A program made the position numbers and the translations under genes. Below, in pieces: positions 7,221 through 16,134 of a DNA stretch of 64,000 nt. Source of the DNA: a bacterium (GTDB lineage Bacteria > Chloroflexota > Dormibacteria > UBA8260 > Bog-877); the NCBI GenBank assembly GCA_021802115.1, contig JAKABA010000007.1, positions 1 through 64,000 on the forward strand, in the 5' to 3' direction. The notes beneath the pieces were generated by a model. It made no database searches. It saw only the letters and a program-made list of their open reading frames with translations, and was not told the origin of the DNA. Within the stretch, counting starts at the first letter, position 1. Each line of letters opens with the position of its first letter.

Positions 7221-8192
7221 ATGAGCATGGTCTACCGTCGCCTGGGCCGATCCGGTCTCAGGGTCAGCCTGCTCTCACTGGGGTCATGGGTGACCTTCGG
7301 CAACCAGATGGACGAGGAGCTGGCCCTGCGGTGCATGACCGCGGCCCACGATGGCGGGGTCAACTTCTTCGACAACGCCGAGGTCTACGCCCGCGGCGAG
7401 TCGGAGCGGATCATGGGCCAGGCGCTGCGCCGCGCCGGCTGGCCGCGCCACAGCTATGTGGTCTCGACCAAGTTCTTCTGGGGCCTGCACCAGGGCGTCA
7501 ACACCGAGAACACGCTCAACCGCAAGTACCTGCTCCAAGCCATGGAGGCGTCGCTGGAACGCCTCCAGCTGGACTTCGTGGACCTGGTCTTCTGCCACCG
7601 TCCCGACCCAGAGACCACCGTCGAGGAGACGGTCTGGGCGATGCACGACATCGTCAGCCGGGGTCAGGCCCTCTACTGGGGAACGTCGGAGTGGCCGGCC
7701 GCCGACATCCGCGCCGCCTTTGAGATCGCGGAGCGCCATCACCTGCACAAACCGGTGATGGAGCAGCCCGAGTACAACCTCTTCAACCGTGTTCGGGTCG
7801 AGGAGGAGTACCTCCGCCTCTATGGCGAGTGTGGGCTGGGGCTGACCACCTGGAGCCCGCTGGCCTCGGGGGTGCTGACCGGCAAGTACCTGGACGGGGT
7901 CCCGGCGGACAGTCGCGCCGCCCTGCCGGGCTACGAGTGGCTGCGCGAGGAGCTGTCCGACCCAACTCGCAACGCGGCGGTACGCCAACTGCTCGACCTG
8001 GCCCGTGAGCTCGACTGCACCCCGGCTCAGCTGGCGATCGCCTGGTGCGCTCGCAATCCCCATGTCTCCTCGGTCATTACCGGGGCCACCAGCGTGCAGC
8101 AGGTCGAGGAGAACCTGCAGGCGCTGGCGGTGCTGCCCAAGCTCACCGATTCGGTTCGGCAGAGGATCGACGCGATCGTCCAGGAGGCGTGA
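7221..8192 (+). CDS. Aldo/keto reductase (Kv-beta/YghZ-like)
   Basis: A 323-residue (alpha/beta)8-barrel NADPH-dependent oxidoreductase. The catalytic tetrad is visible: Asp in NFFDNAEVY, Tyr in the same segment, Lys in VVSTKFFWG and His in [10 protein letters not shown]. The loop W-GTSEW and the C-terminal [21 protein letters not shown] segment, which binds the 2'-phosphate of NADPH, match the potassium-channel beta-subunit/YghZ subgroup. ATG 7221 follows AGGAG with nine-base spacing. It acts in the cytoplasm on aldehydes or glyoxal-like substrates; the exact one is not deducible. It is transcribed separately from the A-B pair that starts 211 bases downstream. Confidence 0.92.
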   Translation: MSMVYRRLGRSGLRVSLLSLGSWVTFGNQMDEELALRCMTAAHDGGVNFFDNAEVYARGESERIMGQALRRAGWPRHSYVVSTKFFWGLHQGVNTENTLNRKYLLQAMEASLERLQLDFVDLVFCHRPDPETTVEETVWAMHDIVSRGQALYWGTSEWPAADIRAAFEIAERHHLHKPVMEQPEYNLFNRVRVEEEYLRLYGECGLGLTTWSPLASGVLTGKYLDGVPADSRAALPGYEWLREELSDPTRNAAVRQLLDLARELDCTPAQLAIAWCARNPHVSSVITGATSVQQVEENLQALAVLPKLTDSVRQRIDAIVQEA

Positions 8193-8403
8193 CCGGCATT
8201 CGGAGGCCTGTGAGGGCGGCCTCGATCAGGGTTGGCTAGGTCCTGGGTCGCTCTTCCCACCTCGGAAGTGGCGGGGGCAGGTTCAGCGTTTTCGCGGTTG
8301 GCCCTGGTTGGACGTCCCGGGCGGCGCGGGGAGGGCGGCCTGGCGCTGCGGTAACCTCTGGGAACGGCATGAGCAGGACCAACGCCGCGCCCGCCCGCCC
8401 GAG

Positions 8404-9636
8404 ATGAGCCTCAGCTTCGACGCGGAGCTTCACCTCCGGCTCGCCGGCGAGGCGGCGCTGCTCTCCCCCAGCGAGGGGCCGACTCGAGTGGAGCCCCTGA
8501 TCGAGTCGGCACGCGCCCTGGTGGCGCTGGATCTCCTCAAGTTTGAGTTGGCGCAGGGGATCGTGGGCGAGTACGGTCTCGCCCTGAGAATGCGCGCCGG
8601 GGAGCATTTCATCGTGCCGGGCCCACTTTCTCCCCAGGCGAGCCCGGCAGTCCCACTGCCGCCCCCGAGGGTGGTGGCCTGTGACACTCGGATCGAAGAC
8701 GACAGGGGCGCGATCCAGGTTCACTATGTCGCCCTGGGCGATGACGCCACGGCTCTGGCTGTCACCGTGACCACCCCTGATCCGGGGGCGCGGCGCCCGG
8801 CCATGTCCAGAGGTCAGGCTCTCCTGGCCGACGATTGCGGAAATTCCGTTCCGGCCCTCCTCAGCGGAGGCGGTGGGGCGGGATCCCTCCAGGGTCGGTT
8901 CACAACCCGACAGCCGCTCGATCCGGGGACGCATTGGATAGAGCTGGATGGGCACCGAATCGAGCTTCACGACCGGCCGCGGACCGCTCTGGCACACTGC
9001 GAGCCGCTGCCGGCCGCCGAGCCCGGGCCGCGGTACTTGTGGCGAAGGCTCGCGGCTGCGATCCGTGGCCCGGGCACCTGGCCGTCTCCGACCCAGCTGG
9101 ACGCTGCGGTTGCGATCCTGGTCGCGGCGGGCGCGCTGGAGCCCGACGCGGAGGTGGTCGACCAGGTCCACCGGGTTGCCGACTCGCTTCGTCTGGGCGC
9201 GTCTCCGATCCTTCTTCCCGAGCCCTGGGGCAGCCTCCTGGTGGGATGGAACGCGCGTCGGCGCGACGGGCCGACCGGCGGGGTGGCGGTGGCGCTCACC
9301 ACGCCGCCCGTGGACGGGATCGCGATTTTGGTGGAGGGGCTGGTGTCGGGGCCCGAGGGATGGAGGGCGTATGTGGTGACCTCCCCGGACTCGAACTTGG
9401 ACGGGCCGGCATCTCAGCAATCGGTCACGCTGGCCCCCTTGATCTGGTGGGCGGCGGACAACCTGGGGCACAGCTACCTGGGCCGGGCCGGAGGTTGGTC
9501 CTTTGGGGTGGCCATGGGCGGTGGGCCGATTGAGTTCAGCCCAGCTCTTGACCCTCGGGCTACGGAACTCCGCCTCCTTCCCACCGGCGCCAGCGAGCGT
9601 GCAGTTGTCATCGTGCCGCTCCCCGCCTGGGCTTGA
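8404..9636 (+). CDS. Uncharacterised protein A, locus 2 (intact)
   Basis: A 410-residue protein, full-length counterpart of the two-piece gene at 577-1805. An N-terminal helical domain (1-72) is joined by a Pro-rich linker (73-88) to a beta-rich module (~88-185), a helical middle (~200-275) and a second beta-rich module (~290-405) ending in LDPRATELRLLPTGASERAVV. Trp-rich strands (IWWAADNLG, WIELDG) are shared with locus 1. ATG 8404 is chosen because alignment with the paralogue starts here; the frame is open further upstream over the reductase 3' end but has no starts there that match. Protein B follows with an overlap. Function unknown. Unlike locus 1, no MoxR/vWA pair is adjacent. Confidence 0.8.
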   Translation: MSLSFDAELHLRLAGEAALLSPSEGPTRVEPLIESARALVALDLLKFELAQGIVGEYGLALRMRAGEHFIVPGPLSPQASPAVPLPPPRVVACDTRIEDDRGAIQVHYVALGDDATALAVTVTTPDPGARRPAMSRGQALLADDCGNSVPALLSGGGGAGSLQGRFTTRQPLDPGTHWIELDGHRIELHDRPRTALAHCEPLPAAEPGPRYLWRRLAAAIRGPGTWPSPTQLDAAVAILVAAGALEPDAEVVDQVHRVADSLRLGASPILLPEPWGSLLVGWNARRRDGPTGGVAVALTTPPVDGIAILVEGLVSGPEGWRAYVVTSPDSNLDGPASQQSVTLAPLIWWAADNLGHSYLGRAGGWSFGVAMGGGPIEFSPALDPRATELRLLPTGASERAVVIVPLPAWA

Positions 9637-10523
9637 TGATGGTGGACAGGCCCTGGTGGTGGCGGCACCCGCCAGTTGAGGTCAGGTTGGAGTGCTCTGG
9701 CACCGTCCACCGGCTGCGCTGGGAGGCGGGCGAGCTGGCCGCGGTCGACCACCAGGACTCGCGGGGAGAGCGCACCCTGGGGGCTCTGGGCGGGCAGCAG
9801 TCCAGCTGCATCGCTCTGCTGGACTGCTGGATTCGCCACCGCGAGGACCTCCGGGTGCTGACCCTGGCGAGCCGGGGGCCCGGCGACCGGATCCCCCAGG
9901 TCGACCCCCGGGTGGCGCGCCTTCATGCCAGGGCCCCGCGCCCCCGGCCGGCGCCCACCTTTCCCGGCCCAACGTCCGGTCGGATGGCCAGCGGTCAGTG
10001 GGCCGGCTGGTCTGGGTACACGCCCCTGGGGGCCCACTCTCAGCCGGCCCGCCCGGGCCAGGCGGGGAGACCCTTTCCAACCGAGGCCCAGGAGGACGAG
10101 CTGGCCCTACTGCTCCGGTTCGACCCCGGTCTGTCGGACCGCCTCCAGGCCACTGTCGTCGCCGCCTGGGTCGGCCGCCTGGAGGTCGGCGATGCTCGGG
10201 CCGACGCCAACCTGCCGGGTCTCACCGCCGCGCTCTACGGGCGGCTGCTGCGACCACTGCAGGAGTGGTGGGGCGATCGAAGCAGTCCCGTCGAGGTGGG
10301 CCTCAGTCGTCCCGGAGAGGCGCCCTCCGTGGTACGAGCCGACGGGATCCTGAAGGCGCGGCTTCCCCTGCGCTGGCTGCTGGATGTGTGGGGTCGGGGG
10401 ATGGCGGTGGTCCTCGATCGCTTCGTCGTGGAGGTGCTGGATGAGAGCGAGGACACCTGCCGCCTGGCCGTGGTCGACCGGGACCTGAACGGGATCGACC
10501 GAGTGACGATCGAGCTGGACTAG
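9633..10523 (+). CDS. Uncharacterised protein B, locus 2 (intact)
   Basis: A 296-residue protein whose TTG start overlaps the TGA of protein A; ATGs at 9636 and 9639 are alternative starts two and one codons in. The N-terminal module (to ~88) contains the conserved CSGT-HRLRW, ERTLGALGG, Cys, W-RH-EDLRVLTLASRGP pattern shared with locus 1. A low-complexity Pro/Gly/Ala linker (~90-150) leads to a C-terminal helical and beta domain (~152-296) with acidic helices, LLRPLQEWW, and a final Asp-rich strand. No catalytic motif, signal or membrane helix is evident. The constant A-B pairing and overlap argue that the two proteins form a complex. Confidence 0.78.
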   Translation: MMMVDRPWWWRHPPVEVRLECSGTVHRLRWEAGELAAVDHQDSRGERTLGALGGQQSSCIALLDCWIRHREDLRVLTLASRGPGDRIPQVDPRVARLHARAPRPRPAPTFPGPTSGRMASGQWAGWSGYTPLGAHSQPARPGQAGRPFPTEAQEDELALLLRFDPGLSDRLQATVVAAWVGRLEVGDARADANLPGLTAALYGRLLRPLQEWWGDRSSPVEVGLSRPGEAPSVVRADGILKARLPLRWLLDVWGRGMAVVLDRFVVEVLDESEDTCRLAVVDRDLNGIDRVTIELD

Positions 10524-10557
10524 GGCTGGAGCCCCAAGGCGGTGGCCGCCCGGTGCG

Positions 10558-11931
10558 TCAGCAAGATTGTCCCGTCGGAGTCGGAGTGGGCAGGGCTGTG
10601 CAGGTGAGCCCGCGCGGGCCTCTCAGCCGATGCCAAACCGAACCACCGTCCTTGGTCTCAAACAGGGCCGGGCCGCTCGATCCGGTGCGGGTCCCCGGGA
10701 CCTCGGCGCCCGGCATCCACACCCAGCCGACCGACGGAGTTGCGAAGCTGACATTTGAGAGCGGGACACCCTGGCCCAATCCCGAGGACGCCGTGCTGGT
10801 CCAGTGCCGTCCCCCGTCCGCGCTGCGCAGCAGGGCGAAGAGGGGGGTCCCATCATGGAGGGCGGTGGCGGCGACCAGCACCGCCAACGACCTGGTCACC
10901 TGATCGACCGGGGTCGGGAAGCCGGTCTTGAGCAGCAGGGGGGTCCCCACCCTCGACCATCTCTGCCCACCATCCCGGGTGGCGTAGGTGAGCAGCCGAT
11001 CTATGTTGGGCTCGGCGACCGCCAGCAGGGACCCATCGCTGGCGTTGGCAAACGCGGGCCGGCCCACGACCACCATGCAGGTCCTCCCCTCCCCGCATTG
11101 CAGGCCCGATACCTGGCTCCAGTCCCGGCCCCCGTCGTGGGTGGCCCACAGACCGAGACTGCTGCCGTGCTTCCCGGTCAGGTCGAAGCCCAGGCTGGGC
11201 GTCACCAGCCACAGCTCACTTTGGGTTCCGGCAGGGGGGTTGGGCAGTCGAATCCACGACCTGCCGCCGTTCTCGGTGCCCAGCAAGATGCCCCCCGCCG
11301 CCGGGCCACCGGTCAGCCAAAGCCAGCCGCTGCTCCGACTGGCGAAGTCCAGTACCGGCAGCGAGACGGGCCTCCAGGCGAGACCTTGGTTGGAGGTTGC
11401 CGGGAACCAGGAACTGGGGATGGCGACCTGGCTGAGCTGGTTCCAGCGCTGCCCGCCGTCGGCGGTATCCCACACCTGCAAGGGGCCGAACCGGGGCGGC
11501 GCGGTCACCACCCAGCCCTCTGCTGCGCTGACGAAGCAGGCCGCCACGGCGGTGATGCCCTTGGCGGCCGGAGGTCCGGCCGCCTCCCAAGTGACCCCGC
11601 CGGTCGTCGTGTGCCACACCGGATCGGGCCGGTACGCGGAGTAGATCCACCCTTTTCCGGCCGAGAACATCTGGATCTGCAGGCCGGTGCCGCACGGTTG
11701 CGCCAGGGTTCCCAGGGGGTTCTCCGCCGCGGTCGCGCCGGAGGCACCGCCGTGAACGGTGCGAGGGATCACGATGGCCATCGCGGCCGCGGCCGCCACG
11801 ATCACGAGCAGCGCCCACGGCGGCGAGCCTTTGATGCCGTGCCGGGTTCGGCCTCCGGGGCTCCGCCGGGCGGAATCCCCGAGCTCCCGGATTGCCGACG
11901 GGGCCGACCGCTTCTCCCCGTCCTTGGTCAT
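10558..11931 (-). CDS. Membrane-anchored BNR/Ycf48-like beta-propeller protein
   Basis: A 457-residue protein with a short charged N-terminus, one membrane segment at ~39-58 and an extracytoplasmic beta-propeller. Repeats carry the Asp-box/BNR pattern: TTGGVTWEA, TADGGQRWNQL, TENGGRSWIRL, THDGGRDWSQV, TRDGGQRWSRV, SADGGRHWTST, TKDGGSVWHRL. Such repeats occur in sialidases, sortilin and the photosystem II factor Ycf48, but here no enzymatic residues are apparent, so it is best read as a surface or secreted recognition protein. It is convergent with the protein B gene (34 bases between stops) and has no partner upstream. Confidence 0.85.
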   Translation of the reverse strand: MTKDGEKRSAPSAIRELGDSARRSPGGRTRHGIKGSPPWALLVIVAAAAAMAIVIPRTVHGGASGATAAENPLGTLAQPCGTGLQIQMFSAGKGWIYSAYRPDPVWHTTTGGVTWEAAGPPAAKGITAVAACFVSAAEGWVVTAPPRFGPLQVWDTADGGQRWNQLSQVAIPSSWFPATSNQGLAWRPVSLPVLDFASRSSGWLWLTGGPAAGGILLGTENGGRSWIRLPNPPAGTQSELWLVTPSLGFDLTGKHGSSLGLWATHDGGRDWSQVSGLQCGEGRTCMVVVGRPAFANASDGSLLAVAEPNIDRLLTYATRDGGQRWSRVGTPLLLKTGFPTPVDQVTRSLAVLVAATALHDGTPLFALLRSADGGRHWTSTASSGLGQGVPLSNVSFATPSVGWVWMPGAEVPGTRTGSSGPALFETKDGGSVWHRLRGPRGLTCTALPTPTPTGQSC

Positions 11932-12892
11932 CGCCGCGCCCCCGCGATCCCACGAAGGCCAAGGAGCACCGGACGGGTTGCAAACGTTGCGCCATGCTCG
12001 CCGAGGTCCACCAGGGGCCCAATCTTAGCGAAAGGGAGATCGGCCCCCGGTCGCAAACAAATCGGGTCCCTATCCCGAACGGGGAGCCGCTTCAACCCGG
12101 TGGGTCCCGGCGAGCTCAGCGGGCGGGAGCGTGATGTCCTGGCGGTAGGCGCCAACATGAGCGCCATCATGGGCGCCGGGGCTCAGCCGCTGCCGCGCCC
12201 GGCGCTGCCGGCGCTGCCTTCGTTGGTGGTCGATGAGGGCCTGGCAGGCGCTCCTGGAGAGCCGAGGGCTGACCCGCGCCCGGGCAACTCTCGCTCTCGA
12301 AAATGGCGTGAGGGGTCGGGCCATCACGTAACCCGCCATCTCCTCTCGTCGGCTGCGGTCGGCCGGGCGGGCGAGGTCCCAGCGCTCGACCCACGGCGCG
12401 AGGCGGCGGTCGATGGCATCCAAGCCGCCTCCGTCCATCACCGGCTCGCTCTCCACGGCGACTGCCCGCAGAAGCGGGCCCACATGACCCAGGGCGCTGA
12501 AGGTTCGATTCTGGCGCCGCATCGACCCCGGGAGAGGCCTGGCACCTGACAGGTCAAAGCGGAGTTCAGGGTGCCATCGGCCCCGCGGGTCCCCTGGGTA
12601 CATCAGCCGGCGCACACGCTCTCGTCGGGTGCGGATGAGATCAGGCCGAGAAGCATCTCGGCCCCGGGGTGCTGACTACCTGGAGCTCACTCGCCGGACC
12701 CGCGGGCTTCCCAGCAGGCGACCCCTCGTCGTGCCTGACCGACGAGCCAACCGAACCCAGCTGCTCTTGACGCGTCCGGCGGAGCTGGCCAGGAGCCGGC
12801 CCTCGGGGGACCACGGAACGAAGAGTCACCCTGATGCCATCGCTGTCTTGCCGTGGGGGGTGCTCGGGACGCTCGCTGCCTCCCCAGGCTGC
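11932..12892. other. Low-coding region with one weak open frame
   Basis: 961 bases with no recognised gene. The best candidate is a minus-strand GTG frame, 12070-12615 (181 codons): its first ~105 residues have plausible composition (VGPLLRAVAVESEPVMD, LAPWVERWDLARPADR), but the rest is Arg/Gln-rich and unlike a folded protein, as if a gene had decayed by frameshift. No ribosome site or promoter is evident. The long plus-strand frames here are antisense to the BNR gene or unsupported. Confidence 0.3.
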
Positions 12893-13438
12893 TCAGGCGG
12901 GGAGGAGGTCGTCCTCGGGACGCCGTAGGCGGCCCATAAGCACCAGGTCGACATAGGCTCCGTCGCTCCACACATGCTCCCGCAGGCGGCCCTCCTCGAC
13001 AAAACCGGCGGCGGTGTAGGAGCGGATGGCTCGGGTGTTGTTGGCGTGGACGGACAGGTGGACCTTGCGCATGTTGCGCAGCCGGAAGGCGTAACCGACC
13101 AGGAGCGCCACCGCTTCGCGGCCGTAGCCCCGCCCCCAGTACTCCCTCACCCCAATGGTTATGCCCAGCTCGACGGTCCGGCCGAGTTGGTCGTGACGCC
13201 ACAGTCCGCACTGGCCGATCAGCCTCCCCGCCGCCTCGTTCGCGGTGATGGCGAAGTTGATCGAGTCGGGATTCTCTCGTTGCTGTTCGTACATCGCGGC
13301 GACTGATGCCTGGGGCGTGGGGGTGGGCGGATCACCGCCTCCAAGCAGCTCCAGCTCGACGTCGTTGGCGAAGTCCGCCAGCGCCAGGTAGTCGTCAGGC
13401 TCGATGGGGCGAAGAGTTACGAGTTCACCGGTCAGCAC
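12893..13438 (-). CDS. GNAT acetyltransferase, RimJ/RimL type
   Basis: A 181-residue acetyl-CoA-dependent N-acetyltransferase. It begins with the typical GELVTLRPIEPDD strand, has the acetyl-CoA pyrophosphate loop REYWGRGYGREA (R-x-x-G-x-G/A type) at ~97-108, followed by the V-LLV-YAF helix, RKVHLSVHANNTRAIRSYTAAGF and a closing strand. Members acetylate ribosomal-protein N-termini, antibiotics or small amines; the substrate here is undetermined. GTG 13438 is the start; a CAGAAT hexamer eight bases upstream may give a nearly leaderless mRNA. Confidence 0.9.
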   Translation of the reverse strand: MLTGELVTLRPIEPDDYLALADFANDVELELLGGGDPPTPTPQASVAAMYEQQRENPDSINFAITANEAAGRLIGQCGLWRHDQLGRTVELGITIGVREYWGRGYGREAVALLVGYAFRLRNMRKVHLSVHANNTRAIRSYTAAGFVEEGRLREHVWSDGAYVDLVLMGRLRRPEDDLLPA

Positions 13439-13808
13439 AGGCAGGGATTCTGCACGCCCGGCAAGGCCGGCGCAAGCGAACAGGCGTTAAGCGGCAGAGG
13501 GCAACGGATCGCAGCAGCTGCCTGGTTCCGCCCTGCGATGGCATGCCTGTACACGCGGTGCGTCAGGGCGGGGTCAAAGCGTCCGAGGAAGCCGGCCACG
13601 GTACGGACAGCGCCCGCGGCTCGGACCAGCTCTCCGCCGAGAGCCGCGGGGAGTACGTCGGTCCACCCCAGACGCCACAGCCGCCAGAGGGAAATTTGCC
13701 ATCTCGGGCAACGGGAGAGTCGTCCGGCCGCCGGCTCCGCGGGACACCTCCCAATCCCCTTGTCACCGGGCCGGGCCGACGGGCTGGGACCCGCCGCGAT
13801 TGGCTGGA
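13439..13808. other. Intergenic region, no gene seen
   Basis: 370 bases between two minus-strand genes. Open frames on both strands are Arg/Pro-rich and resemble no family; apart from the GNAT promoter nothing is supported. Confidence 0.4.
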
Positions 13809-14198
13809 TCAGCCCCCTGGGCCGATCAGGAGGTAGACGGCCAGCGCCAGACTGGCGAGGGAACAGCCTCCCACCAGCAGCATCAGCGGCCATTCGGAGG
13901 GCAGCCCGTCTTGACCGGCTTGGCCGGTAGCGAGGCCGCGGCGGTGCTGCCGATAGCCCAGCAGCATGGTGGCAGCTCCCATCGCCACCAGGGCCACTCC
14001 CAGGTAGCCGGAGAAGGGGGCGCTCGGCAGTGCCTTGGTCTGGGTCCTGACGCTGAGCAAGCGCAGGAAGAGGCCGAACTTGGCGACCACGAAGCCCAGG
14101 CCGGCGAGCGAGATCCCGGTGCGCACCCAGGCCAGGACGGTTCGGTGGCCGGCCAGCCGGTCCCGCAGGGCGCCACCTCCGCTCGGGTCAGTCGGCAC
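13809..14198 (-). CDS. DUF202 (YidH-like) membrane protein
   Basis: A 129-residue inner-membrane protein. The signature RTVLAWVRTGISLAGLGFVV, with the Arg-Thr-x-Leu-Ala-Trp-x-Arg-Thr core before the first membrane helix (~22-45), defines DUF202. Two more helices follow (~64-81 and ~104-124). The function of the family is unknown; related domains occur in VTC polyphosphate polymerase and next to phosphate or metal stress genes. It lies 104 bases beyond pyrD in the same direction and could be read through from the pyr operon, but it has no obvious metabolic link to it. Confidence 0.85.
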   Translation of the reverse strand: MPTDPSGGGALRDRLAGHRTVLAWVRTGISLAGLGFVVAKFGLFLRLLSVRTQTKALPSAPFSGYLGVALVAMGAATMLLGYRQHRRGLATGQAGQDGLPSEWPLMLLVGGCSLASLALAVYLLIGPGG

Positions 14199-14302
14199 CC
14201 AGGTCCCGTCCGCTGGTTGGTGTCATGACCGGAGTGACAGTACTCGATCCGGGCCAGGGCCGCGGGCGCACAGCCCGGCCGATCCAGGTGGCCGGGCCTG
14301 CC

Positions 14303-15232
14303 TCAGGCGGGCTCGGGCCGGACCGGGCGCTGGAGGACCTGATCCCAGGTTTCGAGCCCGCTCTGAGCGGCGTACTCCAGGCAACCGCGCACCACCTGGC
14401 GGGAGATGTGAGGGGAGTGGAAATTGGCGGTCCCGATCTGGACCGCCGCCGCCCCGGCGGCCAGGAACTCCAGAGCGTCCTGGGTCGAGCCGATGCCGCC
14501 GATGCCCACCACGGGAATCGCCACCGCCCGCCGCAGTCGGGCGACCGCCGCCAGCGCCAGCGGCTTGATCGCAGGGCCGCTGAGACCGGCCGTCCCCAGA
14601 CCGGGCAGAACCGGCCCCAGCCGACGCAGGGAGACCTTCATGCCCAGGTAGGTGTTGACCGCGGTGACCGCGTCCGCTCCGGCGGTCTCCACCGCCCGAG
14701 CGACCTCCCCGATGTCGGTGACGTTGGGGGTGAGCTTGACCAGCAGGGGGAGCGAGGTCACCTGCCGCACCGCGGCGACGCAGGCGGACGCCGCGCCGGG
14801 GTCGGTGCCGAGGTCCAACCCGTGGGCAATGTTGGGACAGGAGATGTTGAGCTCCAGACCGGCCACCCCGGGCACGCCGTCGAGGCGCTCGCAGACAGCC
14901 ACGTACTCAGCGATGTCGGCGCCGGCCACGTTCACGATCACGGGAGGGTCCCAGGTGGCCCAGATCGGGGCGTACTCGCTGGCCACCACCTCCACCCCCG
15001 GATTCTGCAGGCCGATCGAGTTCAGCATTCCCGCGGTGGTCTCCGCGATCCGAGGGGGAGAGTTGCCGGCCCGGGGATTCAGGGTGGTGCCCTTGGAGTA
15101 GATGGCGCCCAGATGGTCGATCCCGACCAGCTCCAGGGGCTCAAAGCCGTAGCCGAAAGTGCCCGAGGCCACGCCCACGGGGTTGGGCAGCAGCAGCCCT
15201 CGGCCGAGATCGACGGTGGCGTCGAAAGCCAC
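14303..15232 (-). CDS. pyrD: Dihydroorotate dehydrogenase, class 1B catalytic subunit
   Basis: A 309-residue FMN barrel oxidising dihydroorotate to orotate, the fourth step of UMP synthesis. It has the N-terminal NPVGVASGTFGYG, the substrate segment NSIGLQNPGVE, the catalytic-base Cys in LELNISCPN (class 1 signature), KLTPNVTD, and the FMN-phosphate site GIGGI-S--DALEFLAAGA. Being followed upstream by pyrK makes it class 1B, with electrons passing to NAD+ through PyrK. GTG 15232 starts eight bases after the pyrK stop. It is the last clear gene of the pyr operon. Confidence 0.97.
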   Translation of the reverse strand: MAFDATVDLGRGLLLPNPVGVASGTFGYGFEPLELVGIDHLGAIYSKGTTLNPRAGNSPPRIAETTAGMLNSIGLQNPGVEVVASEYAPIWATWDPPVIVNVAGADIAEYVAVCERLDGVPGVAGLELNISCPNIAHGLDLGTDPGAASACVAAVRQVTSLPLLVKLTPNVTDIGEVARAVETAGADAVTAVNTYLGMKVSLRRLGPVLPGLGTAGLSGPAIKPLALAAVARLRRAVAIPVVGIGGIGSTQDALEFLAAGAAAVQIGTANFHSPHISRQVVRGCLEYAAQSGLETWDQVLQRPVRPEPA

Positions 15233-15240
15233 GACGACTC

Positions 15241-16134
15241 CTATTCCAGATGGGAGGGCTGGCGCAGCAGCCGCTCCCAGTCGAGAGCACTCGCCGCCAG
15301 CACCGGCCCCTGCCGGCAGCAGAGACCAAGCGGGCCGTCACCTCCCGGGTGGCCGGGGTCGAGCAGGGGGATGGCGCAGCCCAGGCAGGTGCCGAAACCG
15401 CAGCCCATCGGGGCCTCGATGGAAACCTCGAGCTCGGGTCGGGGGAGCTCTGACCTTGACGCCCAGAGCGAGTGCACCGCGTTCAGCATCGGATTGGGGC
15501 CGCAGGCGTAGATCCGTTGGCTGGTGTCCAGCCAGTCCACCAGCCCGTCTGTGACCAGACCCACCCTGCCGGCGCTGCCGTCCTGGGTGAATTGGACCCG
15601 GCGCGAGGTGCCAGGAGGGATCAGGTGGTCGGGATAGAGCTCGCGCTCGGTCCTGGATCCGTTGAGCCAGACCACTTCCTCCTGGCGCTCGCTCAAGCGC
15701 TCGGCCAGCAGCGGGAACGGCGCTGCACCCAACCCCCCCGAGATCAGCAGCGACCGACCCCTGGAGTGGGGGAGGGTGAACCCCCTGCCCAGGGGTCCGA
15801 GGATCTGCGCCCGGTGGCCGGGCTTGAAGCCCGCCATCCGGCGGGTGCCCTCGCCGACGATCCCAAAGTAGAAGGAGACGGTCCCTTGCTCGCGGTCGGC
15901 ACGACTGAAGGAGAACGGCCGGCGCAGCAGGGGAACGCGGCCAGGATCCACCTCGATCTGGGCGAACTGGCCAGGCTCGGCCAGCCGTGCCAGCTCGGGC
16001 GCCACGAAGGTGATCTCGAAAAGGTCGGCTCCGAGGTCGACCGACTGGGCGCATACAGCCGTCTCATCAACGGCTCGGGAGAGGTCGCTGCGGCCGACCA
16101 GAGCAGCGGCGCCGAGAGTCTCCGCCGAGCTCAC
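15241..16134 (-). CDS. pyrK: Dihydroorotate dehydrogenase electron-transfer subunit
   Basis: A 297-residue FAD/[2Fe-2S] protein of the ferredoxin-reductase superfamily. The FAD domain contains RRPFSFSR, the NAD domain LISGGLGAAPF--LAE and YACGPNPML, and the C-terminal cluster motif C-x4-C-x2-C...C reads GCGFGTCLGC then LCC. It accepts electrons from PyrD and reduces NAD+. The frame is open far upstream within carAB, but the true start is GTG 16134, which overlaps the carAB stop (GTGA), and family similarity begins about 20 residues later. Confidence 0.95.
   Translation of the reverse strand: MSSAETLGAAALVGRSDLSRAVDETAVCAQSVDLGADLFEITFVAPELARLAEPGQFAQIEVDPGRVPLLRRPFSFSRADREQGTVSFYFGIVGEGTRRMAGFKPGHRAQILGPLGRGFTLPHSRGRSLLISGGLGAAPFPLLAERLSERQEEVVWLNGSRTERELYPDHLIPPGTSRRVQFTQDGSAGRVGLVTDGLVDWLDTSQRIYACGPNPMLNAVHSLWASRSELPRPELEVSIEAPMGCGFGTCLGCAIPLLDPGHPGGDGPLGLCCRQGPVLAASALDWERLLRQPSHLE

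Noticed and set aside
12505..12525. GGTTCGATTC resembles a tRNA T-loop.
   Set aside because: Its flanks do not pair into a stem and no cloverleaf fits.
10804..12549. A 581-codon plus-strand open frame.
   Set aside because: Mostly antisense to the BNR-repeat gene; composition is low-complexity and typical of shadow frames in G+C-rich DNA.
12070..12615. A 181-codon minus-strand frame.
   Set aside because: First half plausible, second half Arg/Gln-rich, no start signal or family; kept only as a note in the intergenic entry.
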